From Variibacter gotjawalensis (GTDB lineage Bacteria; Pseudomonadota; Alphaproteobacteria; Rhizobiales; Xanthobacteraceae): a DNA stretch of 64,000 nucleotides. The stretch's first letter is position 1; each line of letters begins with the position of its first letter. The notes beneath the pieces were generated by a model. It worked only from the letters and a program-made list of their open reading frames with translations. It made no database searches and was not told the origin of the DNA. A program made the translations under genes and the position numbers. Below are positions 18,662-26,810 of this stretch, piece by piece. Location of the stretch: NCBI RefSeq assembly GCF_002355335.1, contig NZ_AP014946.1, positions 2,929,501-2,993,500 of the forward strand. Reading direction: 5' to 3'.

Positions 18662-19621
18662 ATGCGACGTCAGCTTCTTCTCGGTCTTGCCGCGCTCGCT
18701 TTCGCTGCAACGACGGCAAATGCCCAGAACTATCCGGACAAGCCGATCCGCGTGATCATTCCGTTCGGCGCCGGAAGCGCGACGGATCTCATTCCGCGCA
18801 TCGTGCTCGAACAAGTATCGAAGCAGATCGGCCAGCCTATCGTCGTCGAAAATCGCGGCGGGGCAGGCGGCACCATCGGCGCGACGCAGGTCGCGCGCGC
18901 GGATCCGGACGGCTACACGCTGCTCGCAACGTCATCCGCGCACACGATCGCGCCGGCGCTGCACAGCTTGCTCTACGATGCGGCGGGTGATTTCGCTGGC
19001 GTCGGACTGATGGGTTCGTCGCCGAGCGTGATGATCATTTCACCCGACAAGGGCTTCAAGAAGGTGCAGGACTTCGTCGCCGCGGCGAAAGCGAAGCCTG
19101 AGGCATTCAGCTTCGCGACCGTCGGCGTCGGCTCCGCCGTGCACTTGAGCGCCGAGCGCTTCCGCTACAGTGCGGGTTACAAAGCGCTGCACATCCCGTT
19201 CAAAGGCGGCTCCGAAGCGATCACCGAAGTGATCGCAGGCCGCGTCGATTATTACTTCTGCCCGATCTCGACCGCGCTGCCGTTCATTCGCGAAGGCAAA
19301 CTGCTCGGCCTCGTTGTGTCGAGCCCGAAGCGTTCGTCGGTCTTGCCGGACGTACCGACGACGCTCGAACTCGGCTATGCGGATTCCGACTACACGTCTT
19401 GGATCGGCTTGCTTGCCCCGGCGAAAACGCCGCGTCCGATCATCGACCGTCTTGCCAAGGAAATTGCCGAAGCGGTGAAATCGCCGGCCGTGCAGGAGCG
19501 CTTCAAGCAACTCGGCGTCGAACCGCTCCCGATGTCGCCGCAGGAGATCGACGCGCGGCTCAAGGATGAAGTCGTGCGCTTCACCGAGTTCGCCAAAAAA
19601 ACTGGGATGAAAACGAACTAA
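18662..19621 (+). CDS. Bug-family tripartite tricarboxylate transporter substrate-binding protein (Sec-exported)
   Basis: A 319-residue periplasmic receptor of the TctC/Bug family. A Sec signal peptide (QLLLGLAALAFAATTANAQN) is followed by the family start NYPDKPIRVIIPFGAGSATD, and FKGGSEAITEVIAGRVDYYF marks the ligand-binding second lobe. The ATG at 18662, preceded by AGAGGT, is chosen over an upstream in-frame ATG because it begins the signal peptide. No TctA/TctB genes adjoin it. Compared with the receptor at 1065-2039 it differs in export route (Sec rather than Tat). A 21-bp tandem duplication spans its stop codon. Confidence 0.87.
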   Translation: MRRQLLLGLAALAFAATTANAQNYPDKPIRVIIPFGAGSATDLIPRIVLEQVSKQIGQPIVVENRGGAGGTIGATQVARADPDGYTLLATSSAHTIAPALHSLLYDAAGDFAGVGLMGSSPSVMIISPDKGFKKVQDFVAAAKAKPEAFSFATVGVGSAVHLSAERFRYSAGYKALHIPFKGGSEAITEVIAGRVDYYFCPISTALPFIREGKLLGLVVSSPKRSSVLPDVPTTLELGYADSDYTSWIGLLAPAKTPRPIIDRLAKEIAEAVKSPAVQERFKQLGVEPLPMSPQEIDARLKDEVVRFTEFAKKTGMKTN

Positions 19622-19642
19622 ACCGGGATGAAAACGAACTAA
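19604..19642. repeat. 21-bp-period tandem duplication across two convergent stop codons
   Basis: gggatgaaaacgaactaa occurs at 19604-19621 and again at 19625-19642 (period 21). The first copy carries the TAA of the Bug gene, and the second carries the minus-strand TAG of the OsmC gene (19639-19641). Confidence 0.9.
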
Positions 19643-20055
19643 CCTTCGCGCACTTCGAACGAATGCTCCATCTTCGCGACTTGCGCGAACATGATCGACG
19701 CCGAGCAGTACTTGTCGCGCGAAAGATCGACGGCGCGCTTCACGGCGTCGTCCGACAGCCCGCGTCCCGACACGGTGAAATGCAGCTTGATATGCGTGAA
19801 GACCTTCGGTTCCGTCGGCGCGCGCTCCGCATCGATCGCGACTTCGCAGCCCGTCACGTCGTGACGCCCGCGCTTCAGAATATGCACGACGTCGAATGCC
19901 GTGCAGCCGCCGAGCCCGACGAGCAGCATTTCTATCGGCCGTCCGCCGAGATTGCGGCCGCCCATCTCGGGCGCGCCATCCATGGTGACGCGATGACCTG
20001 AGCCGGTCTCGGCCTCGAAGCTGACGCCGTCGGTCCAGCGAACTGTCGTTTTCAT
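19639..20055 (-). CDS. OsmC-family protein
   Basis: A 138-residue OsmC/Ohr-fold protein. These are thiol peroxidases acting on organic hydroperoxides or close relatives of unknown activity. The redox Cys region is LVGLGGCTAFDVVHIL (Cys near 52), and the second expected Cys is in SRDKYCSASIMFAQVA near 117, so both redox residues are present. Arrangement matches the YhfA/OsmC-like subgroup. It begins 10 bp after erpA ends on the same strand and may share its transcript. The 3' end is convergent with the Bug gene. Confidence 0.87.
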   Translation of the reverse strand: MKTTVRWTDGVSFEAETGSGHRVTMDGAPEMGGRNLGGRPIEMLLVGLGGCTAFDVVHILKRGRHDVTGCEVAIDAERAPTEPKVFTHIKLHFTVSGRGLSDDAVKRAVDLSRDKYCSASIMFAQVAKMEHSFEVREG

Positions 20056-20064
20056 CGGAGAAAC

Positions 20065-20391
20065 TTAAAGCGAGAAGCTCGTTCCGCAGCCGCACGAAGC
20101 GGTCGCGTTCGGATTGATGATCTTGAACGACGAGCCGATCAGATCGTCGACGAAATCGATCTCGGAATTGGCGAGATACTGCGACGACACCGAGTCGATC
20201 AGCACGACCGCGCCGTTGCGCTCGATGACGATGTCGTCCTCGGCTTTCTCGCGCTCCATGTCGAACTTGTACTGGAAGCCCGAGCAGCCGCCGCCTTCGA
20301 CGCTGACGCGCAGCATCGTGCCGTCTGGCTCGCCCTTGAGGATTTGCCCGATCCGGGTGGCAGCGCGTTCAGAGACTTGTATTGAAGTCAT
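20065..20391 (-). CDS. erpA: Iron-sulfur cluster insertion protein (A-type carrier)
   Basis: A 108-residue A-type Fe-S carrier that delivers clusters to apoproteins. The three conserved cysteines are present: GGGCSGFQYKF and the C-terminal SCGCGTSFSL. ErpA is favoured over IscA by the MTSIQVSERAATRI start and the FVDDLIGSSFKI(I)NPNA tail, but A-type carriers are hard to separate. ATG at 20391 is chosen because GGGAG lies at good spacing; an in-frame ATG nine bases upstream is too close to that site. Divergent from the dGTPase gene. Confidence 0.92.
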   Translation of the reverse strand: MTSIQVSERAATRIGQILKGEPDGTMLRVSVEGGGCSGFQYKFDMEREKAEDDIVIERNGAVVLIDSVSSQYLANSEIDFVDDLIGSSFKIINPNATASCGCGTSFSL

Positions 20392-20489
20392 CGTAAACAT
20401 CTCCCGCGCCGCAGATTCGCGAGTTGCGAGGGCGCGTGCCTGATAGTTAGGTGCGGCGCGGCATCGGGTCAACGGAGCGGATAGCAGCT

Positions 20490-21689
20490 ATGGCGGTGGA
20501 TTCGGGGCGGGAGAGGGCGCCGTACGCACTGCACCCCCGCGAAAGCCGCGGTCGACGGTATCCGGAAACCGAAAGCCCGGCGCGCAACGTCTTCCGACGC
20601 GATTGTGACCGCATTATCCATTCGGCTGCTTTCCGCCGCCTGAAGCACAAGACGCAGGTTTTCGTCGTCCACGAGGGCGACCACTACCGGACCCGTCTCA
20701 CGCACACGCTCGAAGTCACCCAGATCGCACGGTCGCTCTCGCGCGCGCTTGGCCTCGACGAAGATCTCGCCGAAGCGCTCGCGCTCGCGCACGATCTCGG
20801 CCATCCGCCGTTCGGCCACGCCGGCGAGCGCGCCCTTGACGAGCAGCTTCGGCCCTTCGGCGGCTTCGATCACAATGCGCAGTCGCTGCGCGTCGTCACC
20901 GAGCTCGAGCGTCGCTATGCGGCCTTCGACGGCCTCAACCTCACTTACGAGACGATCGAGGGGCTGCTCAAGCACAACGGCCCGCTGACGTCGCCGGATG
21001 GCGCGCCGGTCGAGCGCTATGCGCACGGCATCCCGGCGCCGATGGCGACGATTGCGGATCAATACGCAATTCCGCTCGGCACCTATGGCTCCGCCGAAGC
21101 ACAAGCCGCTGCGGTAGCGGACGATATCGCTTACGACGCGCACGACATCGACGACGGCTTGCGCGCCGAACTCTTCACTATCGACGACCTGAAAACAGTG
21201 CCGTTGCTTGGCGACATCCTCGCCGAGATCGCGCAGCGTCACGGCAATCTCGATCCGCCGCGCCAGGCACACGAGCTCGTGCGCCGCCTCATCACGCGCA
21301 TGGTCGAAGACGTTGTCAGCGCATCCAACGCGCGCCTGATCGAGACCGCACCGGCGACACCTCATGCTGTACGCGATGTCGGGAAGCTTCTCGTCGGCTT
21401 CTCGCCCGCGATGCAGGAGGCCGACCGCGAGATCAAAGGTTTTCTGTTTCCACGCATGTATCGCCACGAGCGCGTCATGCAGGTAATGCTCGAAGCCACG
21501 CAGGTCGTCAGCGATCTGTTCGTTTTGCTCTCGCGAGAGCCTAGCCGAATGCCTGAAGAGTGGCGCGAAGGCCTCGAGACCGAGGCTAAAACGGCGCGCC
21601 GCGTCGGCGATTTTATCGCCGGAATGACGGACAATTTCGCATTAACCGAGCACGCGCGCTTTTTTGACTCGACACCTGATTTGCGTTAG
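20490..21689 (+). CDS. dgt: Deoxyguanosinetriphosphate triphosphohydrolase-like protein (HD domain)
   Basis: A 399-residue HD-superfamily protein of the Dgt-like type 2 family. Members hydrolyse dNTPs to the nucleoside and tripolyphosphate. HD metal-binding residues are visible as TRLTHTLEVTQIAR (His), ALALAHDLGHPPFGHAGE (His-Asp) and DDIAYDAHDIDDG (Asp). RDCDRIIHSAAFRRLKHKTQVF is the family N-terminus. ATG at 20490 is used; the open frame extends 13 codons upstream into the erpA leader. This gene precedes argS, a common arrangement in Alphaproteobacteria. Confidence 0.92.
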   Translation: MAVDSGRERAPYALHPRESRGRRYPETESPARNVFRRDCDRIIHSAAFRRLKHKTQVFVVHEGDHYRTRLTHTLEVTQIARSLSRALGLDEDLAEALALAHDLGHPPFGHAGERALDEQLRPFGGFDHNAQSLRVVTELERRYAAFDGLNLTYETIEGLLKHNGPLTSPDGAPVERYAHGIPAPMATIADQYAIPLGTYGSAEAQAAAVADDIAYDAHDIDDGLRAELFTIDDLKTVPLLGDILAEIAQRHGNLDPPRQAHELVRRLITRMVEDVVSASNARLIETAPATPHAVRDVGKLLVGFSPAMQEADREIKGFLFPRMYRHERVMQVMLEATQVVSDLFVLLSREPSRMPEEWREGLETEAKTARRVGDFIAGMTDNFALTEHARFFDSTPDLR

Positions 21690-21719
21690 CGGCCAGCATT
21701 CCAGCACCGAGTTTGATGA

Positions 21720-23510
21720 ATGACAGCGCCTGCCGCCCATCTGTTTGCCCGCGTTCTAGCCTCCGTTCAGACCGTTTTGCGCGGCCTGAGCGATAGCGGG
21801 CGTCTGCCGGCCGGTCTTGATCTGTCGCGCGTTCTTGTCGAACCGCCGCGCGATGCGACCCATGGCGACATGGCGACCAACGCCGCGATGGTGCTTGCGA
21901 AGGAAGCCAAGCAGAAGCCGCGCGATCTCGCCGAAGCAATCGCCGAAGGTCTGCGCGCCGATCCGATGATCGAGAAGGTCGAGATCGCCGGGCCTGGCTT
22001 CATCAACCTCACGCTGCATCGTGCGTTGTGGCTCGACGAATTGAAGGCCGCGCTCGACGCCGGCGAAAGCTACGGCCGCAGCGGTCTCGGAGCAGGGCGC
22101 AAGGTCAACGTCGAATACGTCTCGGCAAACCCGACCGGCCCGATGCATGTCGGTCACTGCCGCGGCGCCGTGTTCGGCGATGCGCTTGCGACCTTGCTCG
22201 ACGTCACCGGTCACGACGTGACACGCGAATACTACATCAACGATGCCGGCGCGCAGGTCGACGTGCTCGCGCGTTCCGCGTTCCTGCGCTACCGCGAAGC
22301 GCTCGGTGAGACCATCGGCGACATTCCGGAAGGGCTTTACCCCGGCGATTATCTCAAGCCGGTCGGCGAAGCGCTGAAGGCCGAATACGGCGACAAGCTC
22401 CGCAACCAGCCGGAAGCCGAATGGCTGCCGATCGTCCGCGCGAAATCCATCGCCATGATGATGGACATGATCCGCGACGATCTCGCGGCGCTGGGCGTGA
22501 AGCACGACGTCTTCTTCTCGGAGCGCACGCTCGCGGAAGGTAACGGCGGCCAGATCGCCGCGACGATCGACGAGCTGCGCCGCGACGACAAAGTCTACAT
22601 GGGCCGCCTGCCGCCGCCGAAGGGGGCGCCGGTCGACGACTACGAGGATCGCGAGCAGCTCCTGTTCCGCTCGACCCAGCATGGCGACGACGTCGACCGT
22701 CCTCTCGCGAAGTCGGACGGCACCCACACTTATTTCGCCGCCGACATCGCCTACCATCGCTCGAAGTTCGAGCGCGGCTTCTCCGAGATTATCGACGTCT
22801 GGGGCGCCGACCACTTCGGTTACATCAAGCGCATGCAGGCCGCCGTCGCCGCCATCACGGGTGGTAAGGCGACACTGGACGTCAAGATCGTCCAACTGGT
22901 CCGGCTGCTACGCAACGGCGAGCTCGTTCGCATGTCGAAGCGCTCCGGCGACATCGTGACGCTGCGCGAAGTGCTCGACGAAGTCGGCCGCGACGCCGTC
23001 CGCTTCATGATGCTGTACCGGAAAAACGATGCGGTTCTCGACTTCGACCTCGCCAAGGTGATCGAGCAGTCGCGCGACAACCCGGTCTTTTACGTTCAGT
23101 ACGGCCACGCGCGTTGTCAGTCGATTTTCCGCAACGCCGCCTCCGAAGGCGCGAAAGACCTGCCGTCCGACGCTGAAGCGCGGCGGAAGTTTCTTGCCGG
23201 CGCCGCCTTCGATCGCCTTGAGGATGAGGGAGAAATCGGCCTCATCAAGCTGCTCGGCCAATACCCGCGCGTGCTCGAATCGGCGGCCTTGGCGCATGAG
23301 CCGCACCGCGTCGCCTTCTACCTTTACGAATTGGCGACGGCGTTCAACGCCCAATATACACGTGGAAATGCTGCGCCTCATTTACGCTTCATTATCCTAG
23401 ATGATCCAATAATAACGATAGCGAGACTTGCACTCGTGCAGGGGGTCGCTACCGTGCTGGCATCTGGGCTTTCATTGCTCGGGGTTGCGGCACCGGTGGA
23501 GATGCGGTGA
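21720..23510 (+). CDS. argS: Arginine-tRNA ligase
   Basis: A 596-residue class I synthetase charging tRNA-Arg. The HIGH motif is HVGHCRGA in [11 protein letters not shown] near residue 135; a KMSKS-like motif is [13 protein letters not shown] near residue 402, a variant accepted in ArgRS. The N-terminal Add-1 domain and the C-terminal DALR anticodon domain ([17 protein letters not shown], ending PVEMR) are complete. The last ~55 codons use rare codons (several ATA, plus AGA, CTA, TTA), unlike the rest of the gene, although the protein sequence remains family-like. Confidence 0.97.
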   Translation: MTAPAAHLFARVLASVQTVLRGLSDSGRLPAGLDLSRVLVEPPRDATHGDMATNAAMVLAKEAKQKPRDLAEAIAEGLRADPMIEKVEIAGPGFINLTLHRALWLDELKAALDAGESYGRSGLGAGRKVNVEYVSANPTGPMHVGHCRGAVFGDALATLLDVTGHDVTREYYINDAGAQVDVLARSAFLRYREALGETIGDIPEGLYPGDYLKPVGEALKAEYGDKLRNQPEAEWLPIVRAKSIAMMMDMIRDDLAALGVKHDVFFSERTLAEGNGGQIAATIDELRRDDKVYMGRLPPPKGAPVDDYEDREQLLFRSTQHGDDVDRPLAKSDGTHTYFAADIAYHRSKFERGFSEIIDVWGADHFGYIKRMQAAVAAITGGKATLDVKIVQLVRLLRNGELVRMSKRSGDIVTLREVLDEVGRDAVRFMMLYRKNDAVLDFDLAKVIEQSRDNPVFYVQYGHARCQSIFRNAASEGAKDLPSDAEARRKFLAGAAFDRLEDEGEIGLIKLLGQYPRVLESAALAHEPHRVAFYLYELATAFNAQYTRGNAAPHLRFIILDDPIITIARLALVQGVATVLASGLSLLGVAAPVEMR

Positions 23511-23592
23511 TCGATCGGTTCCGTCCACGCTGCGTATCGCGTGTGTCGGGTAGGCTAGCCGGGAGATCCTTAAACCGAAGGCAGTGTGTGTT

Positions 23593-24831
23593 ATGGCCAC
23601 CCAGGGCAATCAACGTTTGCAGCAGGATTTCGCGGCAGACCAGGCTTCCGGTAACAAGGACCCGCTCGCAGAGCTGGCGCGCTTGATCGGACAAAACAAC
23701 GGTTACACGAACGTGCGGCAGGCATCTCAGCCCGCCGCCCAGCAGGCCGCTCCCGAGCCGGCCGCTTATGCGCCGCCTCCGGCGCAAACCCGTTACCAGC
23801 AACCGACGCATGATTTGCGCGGCAGCTACGACGCCGGAGCTCAATCGTCGGCCGTCCAGAAATCGGTCGCACCGCGCTACGCGACGCCAGTCGCCGCGAC
23901 GCCGGTCGCAGCCGCTCCGGCTACCGCTCAAGCTCAGCCCGTGCAGCCGCAGCAGTATGCGGATCAGCATTACGCCGACGAGCACTATGCCGAACAGCAT
24001 TACGATCCGGCCTACGACACCGGCTACGACCAGGAATACATCCCGGAAGAGCCGAAGAAGAAGCGCGGCCTGCAACTCGTCGCTGCCGCCGTCGGTCTCT
24101 GCGTGATCGGCGCCGCCGGCGCTTACGCTTATCGCTCGATGGGTCCGACGATCTCGGGTCCGCCGCCGGTCATCAAGGCCAGCGATCAGCCGAACAAGGT
24201 CGCCGGCACGCCGCAGCAGCGCGAGCCGGTTTCGACAACGACTTACAATCGCGCGGGCAACGGCAATCAGCCGGAGCGCATGATGACGCGCGAAGAAACC
24301 CCGATGGACATCAAGGCCGGCACGCAAGCCGCGCCGCGCACCGTCGGCAGCATTCCGGCAGCTCCCGCCGCACAGTCGACCGGCATGACGCCGCCGCCGC
24401 CGGCCGCCGAGCCGAAGAAGGTCAAGACCGAGCGTATCCTGCCGAACGGCCCCGTGACGGGTCCGTCGACCGGCCCGCGTTCGGACACGACGAAGCCGGC
24501 TCCGGTCCGAACCGCTTCGATCGCTCCGGTCGTCGCCGCAACGCCGCCGTCCTCGGCAGCGGTTGCTGCTCCGTCGCCGACCGGCGGTCACGTCGTCCAG
24601 ATCTCGTCGCAGAAGTCGGAAGGCGATGCCAAGTCGTCGTATAAATCGCTGCAGGCGAAGTATCCGTCGGTTCTCGCCGGCAAGTCGCCGCTGATTCGCA
24701 AGGCGGACCTTGGCGAGAAGGGCACCGTCTACCGCGTTCAGTTGGGCCCGTTCGCTTCGGCCACTCAGGCCACAGAACTGTGCACAAACCTGAAGGCTGC
24801 CGGTGGGCAGTGCATTGTCCAGAAGAATTAA
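23593..24831 (+). CDS. SPOR-domain inner-membrane protein
   Basis: A 412-residue protein with a Gln/Ala/Tyr-rich N-terminal cytoplasmic region, one TM helix (LVAAAVGLCVIGAAGAYAY, about residues 158-177), a long Pro/Ala-rich periplasmic linker and a C-terminal SPOR domain (GHVVQISSQKSEGDAKSSYK to CTNLKAAGGQCIVQ). SPOR domains bind denuded septal peptidoglycan, so a role in cell division or envelope remodelling is likely. The neighbouring nagZ fits a peptidoglycan theme. Start at 23593 (MATQGN) is preferred over an in-frame ATG three codons upstream. Located between argS and nagZ, a known alphaproteobacterial order. Confidence 0.9.
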   Translation: MATQGNQRLQQDFAADQASGNKDPLAELARLIGQNNGYTNVRQASQPAAQQAAPEPAAYAPPPAQTRYQQPTHDLRGSYDAGAQSSAVQKSVAPRYATPVAATPVAAAPATAQAQPVQPQQYADQHYADEHYAEQHYDPAYDTGYDQEYIPEEPKKKRGLQLVAAAVGLCVIGAAGAYAYRSMGPTISGPPPVIKASDQPNKVAGTPQQREPVSTTTYNRAGNGNQPERMMTREETPMDIKAGTQAAPRTVGSIPAAPAAQSTGMTPPPPAAEPKKVKTERILPNGPVTGPSTGPRSDTTKPAPVRTASIAPVVAATPPSSAAVAAPSPTGGHVVQISSQKSEGDAKSSYKSLQAKYPSVLAGKSPLIRKADLGEKGTVYRVQLGPFASATQATELCTNLKAAGGQCIVQKN

Positions 24832-24846
24832 GTAACAGCGCCTTGA

Positions 24847-24865
24847 CCCGCGCATGATGCGCGGG
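24847..24865 (+). promoter_or_regulatory. Perfect 9-bp inverted repeat before nagZ
   Basis: cccgcgcat-g-atgcgcggg lies 15 bp after the SPOR gene stop and 13 bp before the nagZ start. The single central base means a real hairpin would open a few inner pairs. It precedes the longer hairpin inside nagZ. Confidence 0.55.
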
Positions 24866-24878
24866 CAATCCGGCAGGT

Positions 24879-25883
24879 ATGCCGCGCGCTTTCATCACCG
24901 GTTGCATCAGTCACGCTCTGACCCCGTCAGAGCGTGACTTTTTGCGTGATACGGACCCGTGGGGTCTGATCCTGTTCAAGCGCAACGTCGAGACTCCCGA
25001 CCAAGTCCGTGCGCTGGTTGACTCTTTTCGCCAAATCGTCGGCCGCGACGACGCTCCGGTCCTGATCGACCAGGAAGGCGGCCGCGTGCAGCGCCTGGGC
25101 CCGCCGCATTGGCCGGCCTATCCGGCCGGCGGGCTCTTCGGCAAACTCCATGCCCTCGACGCGAACGCCGGGCTGACTGCCGCACGTCTCGGTGCGCGCC
25201 TCATCGCGGAAGACTTGGCGGCGCTGGGGATCACGGTCGACTGCCTGCCGGTCGCCGACGTTCCGCAGGCCGGGTCCACGCAGGCGATCGGCAATCGCGC
25301 TTACGGCGAGGATGCCGCGACCGTTGCGGCGATCGCGGGCGCCGTCGCCGAGGGCTTGATGGAGGGCGGTGTGTTGCCGGTCGTGAAGCATATGCCGGGT
25401 CACGGTCGCGCCGTCGTCGATAGTCATGAGAAACTTCCGGTCGTCGAAGCGGACCGCGCGACGCTGTCGGCAACCGATTTCGCTGCGTTCAAGCCCCTCA
25501 ACAATCTGCCGCTCGGCATGACGGGCCATATCGTCTTCACGGACATCGATCCGGACGCTCCGGCGACGCAGTCGAAGACTGTCATCGACGATGTCATCCG
25601 GCGCGAGATCGGCTTCACCGGTGCTCTGATGACGGACGATCTCTCGATGAAGGCGCTGGCGGGCGATTTCGCCGAGCGCACGCGCGCATCGCTGGCGGCC
25701 GGCTGCGACCTCGCGCTCCACTGCAATGGCGACATGGCCGAGATGATCGCTGTCGCGAGTGCGGCGCCGATCCTCGCCGGCGAGGCGCTGCGCCGTACCG
25801 AACTAGCGCTAGACGCGCGCAAAGGCCCGGGGACAATCGATGTGGCGGAAGCGCGAGCGCGCTTTTCCGCTATGATCGGTTAG
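24879..25883 (+). CDS. nagZ: Beta-N-acetylhexosaminidase
   Basis: A 334-residue family 3 glycosidase that releases GlcNAc from anhydromuropeptides during peptidoglycan recycling in the cytoplasm. The diagnostic loop VVKHMPGHGRAVVDSH (KH-x-PGHG, with the catalytic His-Asp dyad region) and the nucleophile region LMTDDLSMKAL are present, as is PVLIDQEGGRVQRLG. The N-terminus (RAFITG, then LTPSERDFLRD, then DPWGLILFKRN) matches the family, so the start is secure. Its codons 11-22 contain a perfect 14-bp inverted repeat with a following T-run. scpA begins 20 bp after its stop. Confidence 0.95.
   Translation: MPRAFITGCISHALTPSERDFLRDTDPWGLILFKRNVETPDQVRALVDSFRQIVGRDDAPVLIDQEGGRVQRLGPPHWPAYPAGGLFGKLHALDANAGLTAARLGARLIAEDLAALGITVDCLPVADVPQAGSTQAIGNRAYGEDAATVAAIAGAVAEGLMEGGVLPVVKHMPGHGRAVVDSHEKLPVVEADRATLSATDFAAFKPLNNLPLGMTGHIVFTDIDPDAPATQSKTVIDDVIRREIGFTGALMTDDLSMKALAGDFAERTRASLAAGCDLALHCNGDMAEMIAVASAAPILAGEALRRTELALDARKGPGTIDVAEARARFSAMIG
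24909..24943 (+). terminator. Terminator-like hairpin inside the nagZ coding sequence
   Basis: agtcacgctctgac (24909-24922), loop ccc, then the exact complement gtcagagcgtgact (24926-24939), followed by a T-run (24939-24943). A perfect 14-bp stem plus U-tract is the canonical shape of an intrinsic terminator on the plus strand, yet it lies at codons 11-22 of nagZ. It may act as an attenuator of nagZ-scpA-scpB or as the terminator of the upstream SPOR gene. Confidence 0.7.
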
Positions 25884-25903
25884 GGCGAATCAGTCAGGTG
25901 AAC

Positions 25904-26797
25904 ATGACTGCTGAAAATGCCTTAACGGCAGAAGAATTTGAGCAGGCGCAGCCTGCTGCGGTAGCCGAGCCCTCTTTGATTGTCGATGTCGAAGGGTTCG
26001 AGGGACCGCTCGACGTGTTGCTCGCGCTGGCGCGGCAGCAGAAGGTCGACCTCGCCAAGATTTCCGTTCTGGCGCTTGCCGAGCAGTATCTGAAATTCGT
26101 CGAGGAAGCCCGCAAGGCGCATCTCGAACTCGCCGCCGATTATCTCGTGATGGCCGCCTGGCTGGCCTATCTCAAATCGCGACTGCTGATCCCGCAGATG
26201 GATACGCCCGGCGACGAACCGAGCGCCGCCGAATTGGCCGCTGCGTTGGCGATCCGCCTGCAACGCTTGGAAGCGATCCGTGCCGCCGCCGTCGCGCTCA
26301 TGGGCCGCCCGCAGCTTGGCCGCGACACCTTCGAGCGTGGCGACCCGGAACCCGTCAACGCCATCAAGCGGCCGGAATATTCGGCGACGCTCTACGATCT
26401 GCTGACCGCGTATTCTGTGCAGCGGCGTAAGACCGCGCTCTCGCGGGTGCGTTTTAAGCCGCGCGACGTGTGGTCGCTGACCGACGCGCGTGAGGCGCTG
26501 AAGCGTCTCGCCGGCATGAAGTCTTACGATTGGCAGCGGCTCGACGATTACCTAATCCAATACGTCGTCGAGCCCGGAATGCGCGCGAGCGTGCTCGCAT
26601 CGAGCTTCGCGGCAAGCCTTGAGCTGGTCCGCGAAGGCGTTCTCGAACTGCACCAGTCGGGATCGTTTCAACCGATCTACCTGCGCGCACCGCGCGTCGG
26701 CCCAAGACCTGTGGAAGACGCGCTGCCAGGCGAACAAGAAAGACCGGGAGAGGAGGGGAATGGCGGCCCCGACACGTCCGGCAATCCAGTACAATAG
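25904..26797 (+). CDS. scpA: Segregation and condensation protein A (kleisin)
   Basis: A 297-residue kleisin subunit of the SMC-ScpAB condensin, needed for chromosome compaction and segregation. The N-terminal helix region (FEGPLDVLLALARQQKVDLA, then ISVLALAEQYLKF) and DYLVMAAWLAYLKSRLLIP are typical; the C-terminal winged helix contains LELVREGVLELHQSGSFQPI. ATG at 25904 has AGGTG directly upstream; the GTG two codons earlier is part of that site. scpB follows after 13 bp, forming an operon, with nagZ immediately upstream. Confidence 0.95.
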   Translation: MTAENALTAEEFEQAQPAAVAEPSLIVDVEGFEGPLDVLLALARQQKVDLAKISVLALAEQYLKFVEEARKAHLELAADYLVMAAWLAYLKSRLLIPQMDTPGDEPSAAELAAALAIRLQRLEAIRAAAVALMGRPQLGRDTFERGDPEPVNAIKRPEYSATLYDLLTAYSVQRRKTALSRVRFKPRDVWSLTDAREALKRLAGMKSYDWQRLDDYLIQYVVEPGMRASVLASSFAASLELVREGVLELHQSGSFQPIYLRAPRVGPRPVEDALPGEQERPGEEGNGGPDTSGNPVQ

Positions 26798-26810
26798 TGA
26801 GGAGGCCTTT

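Noticed and set aside
17123-18814. 563-codon minus-strand frame opposite the RND pump
   Set aside because: Antisense shadow of the pump's second half; no recognisable domain and no ribosome site.
20533-20560. Match to the cacccccgcgaaagc repeat inside the N-terminus of dgt
   Set aside because: The 15-bp match to the repeat at 6157 encodes HPRESRGR, which fits the normal dGTPase N-terminus, so chance is more likely than insertion.
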